Of a stretch of DNA of 64,000 nucleotides, positions 23,001-33,567 are shown piece after piece. Location: NCBI GenBank assembly GCA_947561585.1, contig CANNZV010001131.1:1-64000 (forward strand). The letters run 5' to 3'. The position numbers and the translations under genes were made by a program. Numbering within the stretch: position 1 is the stretch's first letter; each line of letters begins with the position of its first letter. The notes under the pieces are model-generated. The model had not been told where the DNA came from and made no database searches. It saw only the letters and a list, made by a program, of their open reading frames with translations. This stretch comes from Caprella mutica (Eukaryota > Arthropoda > Malacostraca > Amphipoda > Caprellidae).

Positions 23001-26000
23001 AAGGAGCTTTATGGAACTAGGTAACTGTAAGTAACTACCTAATTTAATATTAGTCATTAATATTCTTGTTCCTTTCAATATTAACAAATTGTCTCTAGAA
23101 ATTTGTGCAATAAGATTATTCTTCTGCTTATTTGAAAGACAAATAATGAGAAGTTCCCTTTAAATCAATTAAAAAATATAAAAGGCCTCAGTGTAATCCA
23201 GATTTGTGCACCTTCCAGAGAGCAGTTTTGTAGAAACTGGGTACTGTTGGTGTTTATTTAGCTCTGCATAGATTTTAGGAGCAGTGGTCTTGTGATTTGC
23301 TCTAACTATTAAATTTAGATCCCGCTGTCTCTTTCAAAAAACCTATCTTCAGACTATACCTGTCCTTTTCTTGAGACGTTTTTCCTTTTTCAAATTTTGA
23401 GATGGTAGCTACCTCTTGAAACGCCAAACATTCGGGAAGTTTCTGTTACACTAACGCTTGCCATACGAGCCCCTCTTTTGAAAGTCGAAGAGGTCTGCCC
23501 ATTTTATAAGGTTATAGAGTTTTTAAATGTCTGTGAAAACGGCTACATTAATCATTAGAGATTAAACATTCTAAATCAACAAAGAAATGCCATTGAAATA
23601 TCCCAATTTTCTCTATAAAATGTTCGAAGAGTAGCTATGATGCCGAAATGTTAGGTGTTTTATTTTTTGATTATTCTGTTATTATTCTACCTCAGCCGTC
23701 TTTCTAATTTGTCCGAAAAGATTGTGGTTTATAAAAGCTCCATGAACAATACTCATCAGTAAATTTCAAATAGCTTGTCAATTATTGATGAGTTATTTCC
23801 TTTTACCTACATATCTGTAGTCCTAATCATTATTCAGTCTTTATTAATCAGCTGTATTCATTTTTTCACAGGTACAATAAATATGGAAATTCTCTCAGAT
23901 CCTATGGATGGACTTCCTCATTCTCTTATGTTTGGTTAGTTCTTACAACTTGAGCGTATAATAAATAGCTATATTTTATTAATCTAAATGCAATCATAAA
24001 CTTATACAGATAGCTATATACCTCTACTGTACTGGGTGACTCACAAAAAAGTGAACTCAATTTTGAATTATTCCAAATATAAATATTGTATTTATAAGTA
24101 GAATTTAAAGTGAAATAAAAAATTATATTTTTTTTTCATGTATCCATTCTAACAGTGCTTCAGCTTTTACTTATGCAGCACTGAAGATCATCCCTTCACT
24201 TTGATTGAATTAATATAACTTAAAATCTACAGAGGTGAATTGGTTTTTTTAAACGCTATTCTATTAATATCTGTTGGAGGTTTTATTGAATTACATCTAA
24301 CTCTATATACAGTAGCTATGTCCACAAAAATGTATCCACTGCCATCGAATATACTTATAGCTAAATACTATTTATAATTCATCAATATTAATCCACGTAG
24401 GTAGCTATCTATGGTAGGTATCAACATATTTTGCATATCTATCCTAATAATTTCCCTTGTGTGTTTATTTATTTACTAGTGTATTTGCCCGTTAAAAATA
24501 ACGGGTCTCCAATAGTAATTCATTACCCGTTGTTAAGTTATTTTTAGTTGATTAAAATAAAATTGATTTTTCTTGATAAACGGATACTTTTTTCATAGAT
24601 AAAAACATTTAAAAAATTGAATAAAAACAGAAGAATTTAAACATAAAGTCAATATATTCTCGTGCGTATCATAGTTGCATTCTTCATGTTTAATACCCGT
24701 CGTGTAGAAGCAAACACTAAATAAATAAACACACTAAGGAAATTATTAGTATAGATTTATTTATTTGGTTTCCGCTTTTACACGACGGATATTATGAATG
24801 AAGAATGTAACTATGATACGCACGAGAATATATTGATATAATATTTAATTTCCCCTCTTTTTATTCAATTTTTTTACGTACATTCTACCTATTAAAATAT
24901 GAAGTATCAGTTTATGCAGAATTTTTTTTAAATTTGAATTCACTATAAATAACCTAGCAACGGGAAATAATTTACTATTGAAGACCCGTTATTTTTAACG
25001 GGCAAATACACTAGTCATCGTATAATGATGAATAATGTAGATTCAAGGCAGTGGATACATTTTTTCTGGACACGCTGTGTATACATACGACTGTGGTAGA
25101 ATGGACACATGAGAAAGAAATCCTATTTTTAATTTTAGTCTACTAAGAAATATATTTATATTAATTCAAAATTAGGTTCACTTTTTTGTTGTCACCCTGT
25201 AGCTATATATACTTTGTTGTACCGCAATAGGAGTAAAATTTATACTGATAAAATATAGATATTGCTTCCTATTGTTCTGTCTTTCAATATTAGTTATCAA
25301 TACTTCATACATAGCTAATAACAATAGTAAACTAGATAACGTACACTCAGTAGAGCGCATACCTTCGCCACCGATTTGACCCGTTTTCTCCCAAAATTTA
25401 ATAAACGGGTAACTGAATATTAACCAATCGTCCCACTAAATTTCATGCAATATGGTTGAATACTTTTTGAGTTATAAATGACCTTTGACCGGATCTCTCC
25501 CAAAATTCTACCAGATGGTTCCTGGACATTGACCAATTGTACCATCAAATTTCAGACAATTTGGTTGAATACTTTTTGGGTTATTGAGTTACAAATGGCC
25601 TTGACCTTGATCTCTGACCCGATCACTCCCAAAATCCAACAAAATGGTTCTTGTATATTGACCAATCGTCCCACCAAGTTTCATGCAATATGGTTCAATA
25701 CTTTTTGAGTTATAGATGACCATGACCTTGACCTTTGACCGAGTCGCTCCCAAAATTGTACCAGCAGGTCACTGGAAATGGACCAATCGTTTCACCAAAT
25801 TTCAGGCAATTTGGTTTAAACACTTTTTCAGTTAAGCGAATAACAAGATGATAAATAAATAAATGACGGGTAAAATATGTCTTTTCCTCGTTTTGCGAAG
25901 GTAAAAATGGTGAACTTTCTAGTTTATTTAAAGTAAAAGTATAGTATAGAAGTGTTTAGTTTTGATTTCGTGCTTTTATATAATCTTTTGATTGGGTCTC

Positions 26001-28769
26001 AATTTTTTTATTTAAATTTATGATCCTAACTGGTCACTTAAAATGGCAATAGTAAGTTAGATGAATCATATTAATTAATAATTTGAATAGACCACATAGT
26101 CTTAAATAGTAAATAGCTCTACTGTTTCTTATATTCATTATTATCAACTAGTCGCAAGCAAGCTTTGCTCAAAGGTGCTATACTATTTCATGTTATTATA
26201 TCCATACTAAATCCATTAATTTATTTGTATGTTGTACTGCCTAAGGCCCTAAGCATTCAAAAACAGTCTCTGAATGATTGACACTTCACAGATTTGGTTT
26301 TATTCTATTTTACAATAGGAATAATTATTGAAAATATAGCTATCTGTAATATACAAAATAATAATTCTAAACAATTTCTTTTCTATAAGAACTTTAGTGT
26401 TTCATCCTCACAATCTATTAAAGTTAGATATTAAGTTCATATAATCGCATAATTGATGCTTATTTATATATAATCGCCTATAATATATTGACTTTGAGTT
26501 AGTTACTATAGATAGACTTAATTATTTAAACAATTTTGACTCCACTTACAGAATCAACTTTTCAATCAGGAGCTACCACTAACAAGGGAGACATTTTGCC
26601 CCCCATTAGGACCCCTGTCCCCTCACTTTCAATTGCAGCTGCAGCTAACATAGTTTCTGAGGGTACATTAACGTTCAAATTAATTGACATTTTTATCAAC
26701 TAACTGGTGACTGTTAGATTCAGTGATCCAAGTCATTCGCACTGTACAGCTTATTCTAAATTGTGCAATGCAAAGTGACAAAAAGTCTCGTTGTAACATT
26801 AAATAAGTCGTTGTGATTTTCTGGTACTACGTTGTGACTCAAAACAAACATTCAGAAAGCTACATGACAATATTGCTAAACTTTATTAAAACTAACAATT
26901 TAAAATATATAATGCACTGACTAATATTTGATAGCACTGAAAATCATACATAATGTCTTATTGTTTGTAATTATTTTCATAACTTAAGTGTTCTATTCAT
27001 CGACAGGTTCTACAAATGTTGTTGAAGATATTACAGATCCTCTTCACTTCACACCCACAAAATCCCCACTTTATCTGAGTGAAGATGACAATACGAATGG
27101 TGAAATGGGGGAAGCGATTGAAACACCTTCAAATTTTCAGAAGAGAAGAAAAGGTTTAGACACTAAACTGTTGAGGCAGTCGGGGGATGGATATTACACA
27201 AGGAAAGGAAAATACGTCCCACCGAAAAATTATTCAAACTATATTTGCACTTGCAGATATGAATGCAAGGATTTGAATGAAGAGGAGAGAAAGGAAATAT
27301 TTAGATCGTTCTGGAATTTGAAAAGCTGGCAGTCACAATCTGATTTCATTGCAAAGTCAGTAGAGGTTTTTCCTCCAAAGAGACGCACTGTTATTAATTC
27401 TAAAAAGAATAATGTTAGACTGTTCAAATTGGGGGGTAAGAGAGTGTGTAAAATGGTGTTCTTAAAAACGTTAAACATTTCGCACAGGAGAGTAGACTAC
27501 CTTTTAAGAAAAAAGGTAATCAATGGTATAGTTTCCCCTGATAAAAGGGGAACGAATACTAGAAATAAAACCAGTAGAAATAAAATAGAAAAAATTAATT
27601 CCTTTTTGAATTCGATGCCAAAATGTTATTCAAAATCGGAGAAAACTTACTTTAGTCCTCATCTCAACCTCAGCAAACTTCATTCTCTCTATTTAGAGAA
27701 AACTGAGAAACAGCACCAAGTTAGCAGACCCACGTTTAAATTCTTTTTCAAAAAGTACAACTTGGGATTCTATGCTCAGAAGACAGATCGATGTGAAACA
27801 TGTGATGCTGCTAAAGTTAAATTAAGTACCATGCTGGATGCCAAAGAAAAATCTCTGCTTCAATCCAAGTTAGAAGAACATCTCGAAAGAGCAGAAAATT
27901 CACAAAATTATTTGAGAGATAAGACTGAGACAGCGAAGAAAGGAACTACAACTCTCACTTTTAGTTTCGATTTACAGAAAACTACTCCACTCCCTAAGTT
28001 GAATACTAACGCTGTATATTATCTTAGGCAATTATGGACATACATGTTGGGTATCCATGTCCTTTCTGAAGACATTAGCTATATGATGGTGTGGCCCGAG
28101 GGAGCAGCAAAGAATGATTCGCACGAGGTATGCTCTTCAATTTTAGAACTTTTCAATCATATTAAGATTGAAAAATATGATCGAATTGTTACTTTTAGTG
28201 ACCCCTATTCTGAGCAGAGTAAAGATAAACTGCTGATAACATTCTGTATGTACATATGCAATAGGTTCAACTTACAGTCGTGGGAGCATATGTTTATGGA
28301 GAGTGGTCACTCATGTCTCCCAAACAATAGTGATTTTGATGCTATTGAGAAAAAAGCTAAGTCAAAACCATTTATTTACGATTTTAATGAATGGATTCGA
28401 GTGATTAGATCAAGTAAAACTAGAAAAAAATTTAGACCAATAGATATGTCGTTAAAGTTCAAGAAATTTAGTAAAATGGAATCAAGCAGAAAATTGGACA
28501 AATCTCAATTTGAATTACTTAATTTAAACTGGTTCAAGGTGAAGAGAAATTCAAACACAATTCTCTTCACTTTGAAAGGAGATGATTCTACTCACGAATT
28601 ACACTGTCCTCAACTCCATGATGATGTCGAACCGGAAGAAAATGATAGTGTGATAAAAATATCAAAGGCCAAATACGAAGACCTAATGTCTATAATGTCA
28701 TACGTGCCACCAATTTATCATGATTTTTATAAATCATTGTCTCACGAACGAGATCAAAACTATGTTTGA
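20027..28769 (+). CDS. Domesticated DDE-transposase-like protein, 5 exons, 712 aa
   Basis: Coding exons 20027-20144, 22937-23020, 23872-23934, 26552-26662 and 27007-28769 all have AG/GT borders. Every intron is phase 1, and the lengths (118, 84, 63, 111, 1763) sum exactly to 713 codons with the TGA at 28767-28769. The first ATG follows an acceptor, so a 5' UTR exon probably lies upstream. Exons 1-4 (about 125 aa) are acidic/Ser/Pro-rich and unfamiliar. Exon 5 carries a basic region, a CETCDAAK-type Cys pair, then FSFDLQKTTPLPKL...YYLRQLWTYMLGIH, TFSDPYSEQSKDK and an HMFMESGHS...SDFDAIEKK block. These match in order a transposase-derived family common in invertebrates whose usual signatures are FDLQ, SD..GGQN+N and a D..IE motif. 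The acidic residues remain, but GQN is replaced by EQS and the GHT.ME motif is altered. With host-like introns and no TIRs, I infer a domesticated gene, probably a nuclear DNA-binding protein. Its function is unknown. Confidence 0.75.
20855..22150 (-). mobile_element. Tc1/mariner-family transposon, DD37D type
   Basis: It is flanked by TA (20853-20854, 22151-22152). The inverted ends CAGGGTGGGGCGTAAG / CTACGCCCCACCCTG extend to about 27 bp. It lies in intron 1 of the transposase-derived gene, in the opposite orientation. The length (1296 bp) is that of a complete element. It carries one transposase gene, now interrupted. Confidence 0.92.
20978..21997 (-). pseudogene. Mariner-like transposase with in-frame stops
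   Basis: The ATG at 21997 opens a helix-turn-helix N-terminus (AGKSDSVISKTL, ARSTVWKCV), a GRPRS-type linker and a second HTH. The catalytic motifs follow: WSDEN (first D), QQDGATSHT (second D) and SPDVNPMD (third D), with 37 residues between the last two, so the DD37D (maT-like) group. All three acids remain. Three stop codons (TAA, TAA, TAG) lie in the same frame at 21403-21353, with no frameshift, so the enzyme of about 340 residues is dead. Upstream codons continue in frame to 22042, but the ATG at 21997 fits the family start. Confidence 0.88.
24032..25199. mobile_element. TA-flanked palindromic mariner-type MITE
   Basis: The ends are CTGGGTGACTCACAAAAAAG and, inverted, CTTTTTTGTTGTCACCCTG, flanked by TA (24030-24031, 25200-25201). 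Inner arms pair (ATGTATCCACTGCC with GGCAGTGGATACAT). It sits in the third intron of the transposase-derived gene and is split by the nested element 24476-25014. Confidence 0.7.
24476..25014. mobile_element. Large palindrome with Helitron-like ends
   Basis: Both outward ends read CCCGTTATTTTTAACGGG (an 18-nt hairpin), then eight bases, then CTAG followed by T. That matches the 3' terminus of Helitrons (hairpin, short spacer, CTRR, insertion before T). The two arms, about 240 bp each, are inverted and roughly 80% alike by eye (shared TATTCTCGTGCGTATCATAG). A third end of this type, with a different body, is at 35299. Alternatively it is a foldback MITE; no Rep/helicase is encoded. Confidence 0.55.
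25335..25870 (+). repeat. Interspersed repeat family C, copy 2
   Basis: It has the same head (AGTAGAGCGCATACCTTCGCC), internal repeats of about 110 bp and tail (AATAACAAGATGATAAATAA) as 5838-6372. It lies in the third intron of the transposase-derived gene. The open frame over it is a shadow. Confidence 0.8.
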
Positions 28770-29308
28770 CCTGAAATGGAATTTATATTACTTTTTTTCA
28801 CAATTTTTTTGAAATGATTTATTTTACATTATTGGCTAATTTTGCCATGGACTCAAAAAGGATTTGCTAATTTTTTCTTTATTGACTTCTATGATTTTTT
28901 TATAAATTGTTCGTCTCAAATTTTGTCGCATTCAATATTGTTCCTTTGAAACTATGTACTTTTATTATCCCGTATATTAGGAGCTCAATAATTAGCTTCG
29001 ATGTGAACACGATTGTGATGGGAATCTGAGAATGTACCGAAAGTAATTTGGAGAATTGGTTAAACTAATTAGTTAATGTATTAGATTTTTATCTGTATCG
29101 ATACACTGAAAATTTCAATTGAGTTTTTATCCAAGTTTCATTTTATTCGTTCAAAACCCAACATTTTTGATGGCAAGTGCTACAATTCACAATATGACCA
29201 TTTACAAATATTGTTTAATGAAAAAGTCATGAAATCTTAGTTGATTTAAAGCATGTAGAAATATTTTATCGCTCTTATAAAGTCTTGTAGAGCTCAAACT
29301 CTACAGTT
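28770..29308. other. 3' flank of the transposase-derived gene
   Basis: AT-rich, no gene seen. I see no clear AATAAA in the first 150 bases after the stop; the 3' UTR end is undetermined. Confidence 0.4.
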
Positions 29309-29382
29309 AAGGGCCGTACATACGTAGAGTTTTTCAAGTCTGGTGGAAAGACTAAAAAAAACCTTATGTGTGTACGGCCCTT
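29309..29382. mobile_element. 74-bp miniature of MITE family D
   Basis: AAGGGCCGTACATACGTAGA pairs with the complementary end TGTGTGTACGGCCCTTT. The middle AAGTCTGGTGGAAAGACT is shared with 8089-8796. Confidence 0.75.
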
Positions 29383-29940
29383 TAGGCCGATAAGAGTCAA
29401 TTCTGAAACGCCCTGTACATACTATGATAAAAATAAGTTACGGAATACATCAGCCGCTTCCCATTTTAGTGGCTAAGGGTGACGAATATTATTAAAATTA
29501 AACTAAAAGAAACCTATTGAAATTTTCTTTCCATTTACCAATGATATTTGGTAGCAAACAAAAAATATATACGAGAAAACTCAAGGAACAATTTAGCTAA
29601 GTATAATAATAATCAGGGTTGTGACATTTTGTAAAAATATGCTCTTAAAACTATAAACTCCATGAATGTTATAAACGACATCAAAATTTAGGGTATTGGA
29701 ACTTCCTATCGCTAAACTAGAAGGGTTCTACACAATATTTTTCATGTCGCGCTTAGGATTACATGGAATTTATATTTTTAGAGCATATTTTTTACAAAAT
29801 GTCACAACCCTAAATTAATAATTTTTATCTACCAAGAAGATTGGTAACAAAACACAATTACATGTCGGTTTAGAGAGGAGAGGCATAGTAAACAGAATAG
29901 TATAGTACCCCAGTTCAATGTATTATTCAAATTTATTCTG

Positions 29941-30336
29941 GGTAGGCTGTGACGTCATGTATGTAAACAAGAGGTCACGTCATAGGGAACAGAATTGCTG
30001 TGGGTCACGTGGAATAGAGAATTAAGATGGCGGCCAACGCGACCGATCTGACTAATGATCTAATTAGGTATCTTGAATAAATCTTCTTCAAGACTAAAAA
30101 TTTGTTACTATTTTGGGTGTGAAAAGACCAGTAGCAATTTCATCAACAGTCATTTTTTTAGTTTTCGTCCGCATGACTATAAAGATTGGATAAATGCATG
30201 CGGTAATGTGGAATTAAAAAAAATATCACCGAAAACGTTATTTAACAAAAGTTGGGTGTGTTGCAGCCATCTTTTGTGTTTGTACTGTACGTACAAACGT
30301 ACGCACCATTGTTGACATGTGACGTCACAGCCTACC
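29941..30336 (+). mobile_element. Mini-transposon carrying a THAP zinc-finger remnant
   Basis: The ends are GGTAGGCTGTGACGTCA and TGACGTCACAGCCTACC, with subterminal inverted AAGATGGC. Inside, the plus strand encodes a THAP-type finger: CYYFGC, then FFSFRPHDYKDWINACGN, then WVCCSHL (Cys-x4-Cys ... Cys-x2-His, with the conserved Trp). It lacks a proper start and is cut off after the last His. THAP fingers form the DNA-binding N-terminus of P-element and Kolobok transposases, so this is likely a 396-bp internal-deletion derivative of such a transposon. An ATG at 30027 is in another frame. No clear target duplication was found. Confidence 0.6.
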
Positions 30337-30339
30337 GGG

Positions 30340-30990
30340 ACACTCGTAATATCCCCCCTATAGCTCTGGGATACTATTTCTTCTCTGTACTGTGGGAGAG
30401 GTTTACATTTCTTTAGATTTCGGAGTATAAATAAGTTGATGAATTTTAAGACTTTTAATATTGTCATGGTCAGAGAGTATATTTTCACGGTAAGGGTTTT
30501 AGATCTTGATTCAATTTTCAAATTAGTTCTGTGTGGGTCATGATTAGGGCATTGTAGTAGGACATGTTCTATCGTCAGTCTTTCGCCATGGCACATGGGT
30601 ACCATTTGTCTAGTGCTATCTTCCATCAAATGGCCATGAGTTAGATGAGTGTGTCCTATCCACATTCTATTGAAGATAACACCATCTCTGCCGGAAAGAT
30701 TGAGTTTGGACCATTAACAGGGTTTATCTGTGATGTATTTTAGTTTGTTATTACTTGATTACTTGTAATTACTATTCTTCCATTTGTCTCTCATTCTTTC
30801 TTTGATGTGGGGGAACCATTCTGTATAAGGGCAAGTTATGAAATGAGGTGTTGCTGTTGAAATTGTTCTGGCGGCTCTGTCTGCTTAATCATTTCCTGGT
30901 ATATTTTTATGACCGAGTATCCAAAGCACTGTGATTTTGTAGCCTGATGACAGCAGATGGTGGAACAAGATTTTGAGACTGTGCATCAGA
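30340..30990 (-). pseudogene. LINE RNase H / C-terminal fragment
   Basis: The minus strand at 30960-30840 encodes VLWILGHKNIPGND, a stop, then ADRAARTIS, the end of a retrotransposon RNase H domain (W.PGH..I.GNE.AD). Further down, 30665-30540 gives MWIGHTHLTHGHLM and GERLTIEHVLLQCP, the conserved Cys/His tail of jockey-like ORF2 proteins. Stops and frameshifts break it. It abuts the THAP mini-transposon, whose sequence the last open frame runs into. Confidence 0.75.
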
Positions 30991-32211
30991 TGATTGCGGC
31001 AAGTTAATTTTACTACCTAATTGTTAACTAAATGACTAATTTTTATTAATAAAAGTGAAATGGAAACTATACCTTAATTCACAAAGGTACGGGAAATACT
31101 TCGTTCCACAGTCCGAGTAGGGTTAATTCTGAAACACCCTGTACATACTAAGATATGTTTAGGAATTAAAATGGATGTCTGTCGAAGGCAAATAAATGAA
31201 AAACAATCCGAATTCAAAATCTTTATTAAAATACAAATTCTTCAAATAAACTTAAATATAATAATATAAAATTACATATATAAAAAAGTAAATATATTGG
31301 AATTCATTTTCTATCTCTTCTGCATAATAAATCGAGCATTTATAATTTTCAAAATAAATCTTCAAATTTTATTCCATTAAAACTAACCATTTTCTAAAAT
31401 TATATTCAAAATTAGTAAATGATAAATTAATGATTTTCAATGTAGTAAAACTAGAGCATGCGTATATAGGTACTAAATGAATAAGCATGCAAATATTATT
31501 CTCTTACATTGACTCTGGTTAATTAGGTTACATTCAATATTCAAATAAACGAGTGTAGAAATGACAATTTGAAAAGAAAAACCTTTAGAAACCACCAATA
31601 GAATCAATCACTCAACGAGACGGTAGGTCTCTGTGAAAGCTAATTAAATTAACGAGAATAAATATTTAGACTAAGGAAAGTCATGGCTAAACTGGAAATT
31701 TTATAAATTAAATCATGTGAATTTGTGAAGCACTTACAAAATTGAAGTTAAAATCGTATTGAGAATATGGAAGAAAATTCAAGACTTTTTAGTATAGTGA
31801 TTGATTTCGTCCACTCACAAGTAGGATGCATCTAATTTGTATATGAAACATTTTACATTATGTCGGATAAACAATAATTAAGTAGCTAACAGTATTATAT
31901 TTCAAGAGAAAATCGGGTTTATATTAGCTAATCAGTTTGATAGAACATCCGACAAATGGGAATTCATTTCATCAGAGTTAAAAATGTTTGTTTACTTTAA
32001 TGAACAAGCAATCGAGATTTAGTACATACGGGGGCCGCCCACTCGGTGGGCAGAGTGCCGTCTCTTCGGAACGTCCCATCAATTATAATCTTTTTAAACA
32101 ATATTTTATAAAACTTTCTTATGAAATATGTTTCATAATATGATAGATAAACCTTAATTAGCTAATAAATGAAATATTTCAGGTCAGATCAGGGTATTTT
32201 CAGAGAAAATA
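30991..32211. other. No gene recognised
   Basis: AT-rich DNA. TTCTGAAACACCCTGTACATACT at 31130 repeats a motif at 29402 (TTCTGAAACGCCCTGTACAT), probably transposon ends. 32032-32070 has a GC-rich self-complementary CCGCCCACTCGGTGGGC. Confidence 0.4.
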
Positions 32212-32215
32212 GGGT

Positions 32216-32400
32216 TAGGGTAAGTTCTTAATTATCGGTCAGTTCCACATTTTCGGACACGTTAGAAAAAACGATATAATAAATATTTTATTTTAATTGG
32301 TAACCATGAATATCAATTAAAACAAAAAATAGTTATAAAATCGTTTTTTCTTACGTGTCCGAAAAAGTGGAACTGACCGATAATTGAGAAATTACTTTAT
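32216..32400. mobile_element. Palindromic MITE, family A, better copy
   Basis: Arms of about 65 bp: GGTCAGTTCCACATTTTCGG pairs with CCGAAAAAGTGGAACTGACC, and AAAAAACGAT with ATCGTTTTTT. Outer ends are GGGTAAGTTCTTAATTATC and its near-complement. Confidence 0.8.
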
Positions 32401-33567
32401 TGTAAGTAAACATACGGTTAAGCGATCATTCAACAGATGGCATTAGTTGTTTACATTATTTCCAGATATTCCCTCTAATCTTTATGAATGTTTATAAAAA
32501 GGTCGAATATATTCGAAAATAAGAAATAGTTAATCGAATTTCACATTAAATGCACTATACTAAATAGTAAACTCCATCTACAATCAAAACTATGAATATT
32601 ACTTGAAAATTCACAAACGCTCTTTGCACAACGTTTATTTAGATACAAGAAAATTGTGCTATTTCTAACGAGATGGCACTTTGCTATATTAAATTAATAC
32701 TATTTTCTTGAAATGTACTATTTAGATTAAGATTTTATTTTATTTTAAATATAGCTATGCTTATTCCAATAAAACACATATAAGCAAATGTCGGATTATA
32801 GCCCCCATCCCCTTAAAGTTAAGTAATAAACAACATATAGTAGCTATTAGAATTATGAATATCACACACAAATATATAAACGTTATGGAAATACAAGATT
32901 GCGTCAATCACTCGCAAATTTTTTTTATCATTTTAGAATGATAAAATTTATTGATTTTATTTAATGATTTTATTAATCATTATTTAGATGAACAAAGTAG
33001 CTATATCATATTCATATTACATAATTAATTATGCCGATTCTATTTAAATATTTTATTTTGCTCTTTGAAAGCTAGCAAATTTTTAGACAAAAGATATGAA
33101 AATTTGTACGGTTACTTAATTTACCTTAGAACACATGAAAAGTTAGACTTGATTTGTAGGTCTTCTGAAGATATTTTTTTTACAGAAAGATTTCATTAGT
33201 ATATAGCTTTAGCTCAGCAGAGTCGGTGTGATGCTCTGAATATGTTACCACTCTGAGTCATACTATGAGTCATACTCATAGTCAGAATCATAATGGTCAT
33301 ACCTGAGAAGTAATTAATTACGGGTTAAAAATAATTCCTGATCACGAATTTAAAAAAAAATGATGGATCAAATAGAATGTGTTTTTTTTTGTAAATAGTA
33401 AAAAAAATTATTATTATATATTTCACAAACAGACGAGTAATTTGTTAGATTCTATAGCTATTCATAAGATTCTGAAACTTCCAATTTGGTTTCATGAAAT
33501 ATTGTTTCAACGAATAGCACCATGTAGTTTTATAATGTTTTAGATTGCAAAAGAGTTTAGTACTTAC

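Noticed and set aside
26988..27006. ATG at 26988 as the start of the transposase-derived protein
   Set aside because: It lies in the intron just before the CAG acceptor at 27006; the phase-1 exons upstream join perfectly, so this ATG is not needed.
32030..32085. tRNA gene suggested by GCCCACTCGGTGGGCAGAGTG
   Set aside because: No cloverleaf or B box could be drawn; it is a short self-complementary GC patch.
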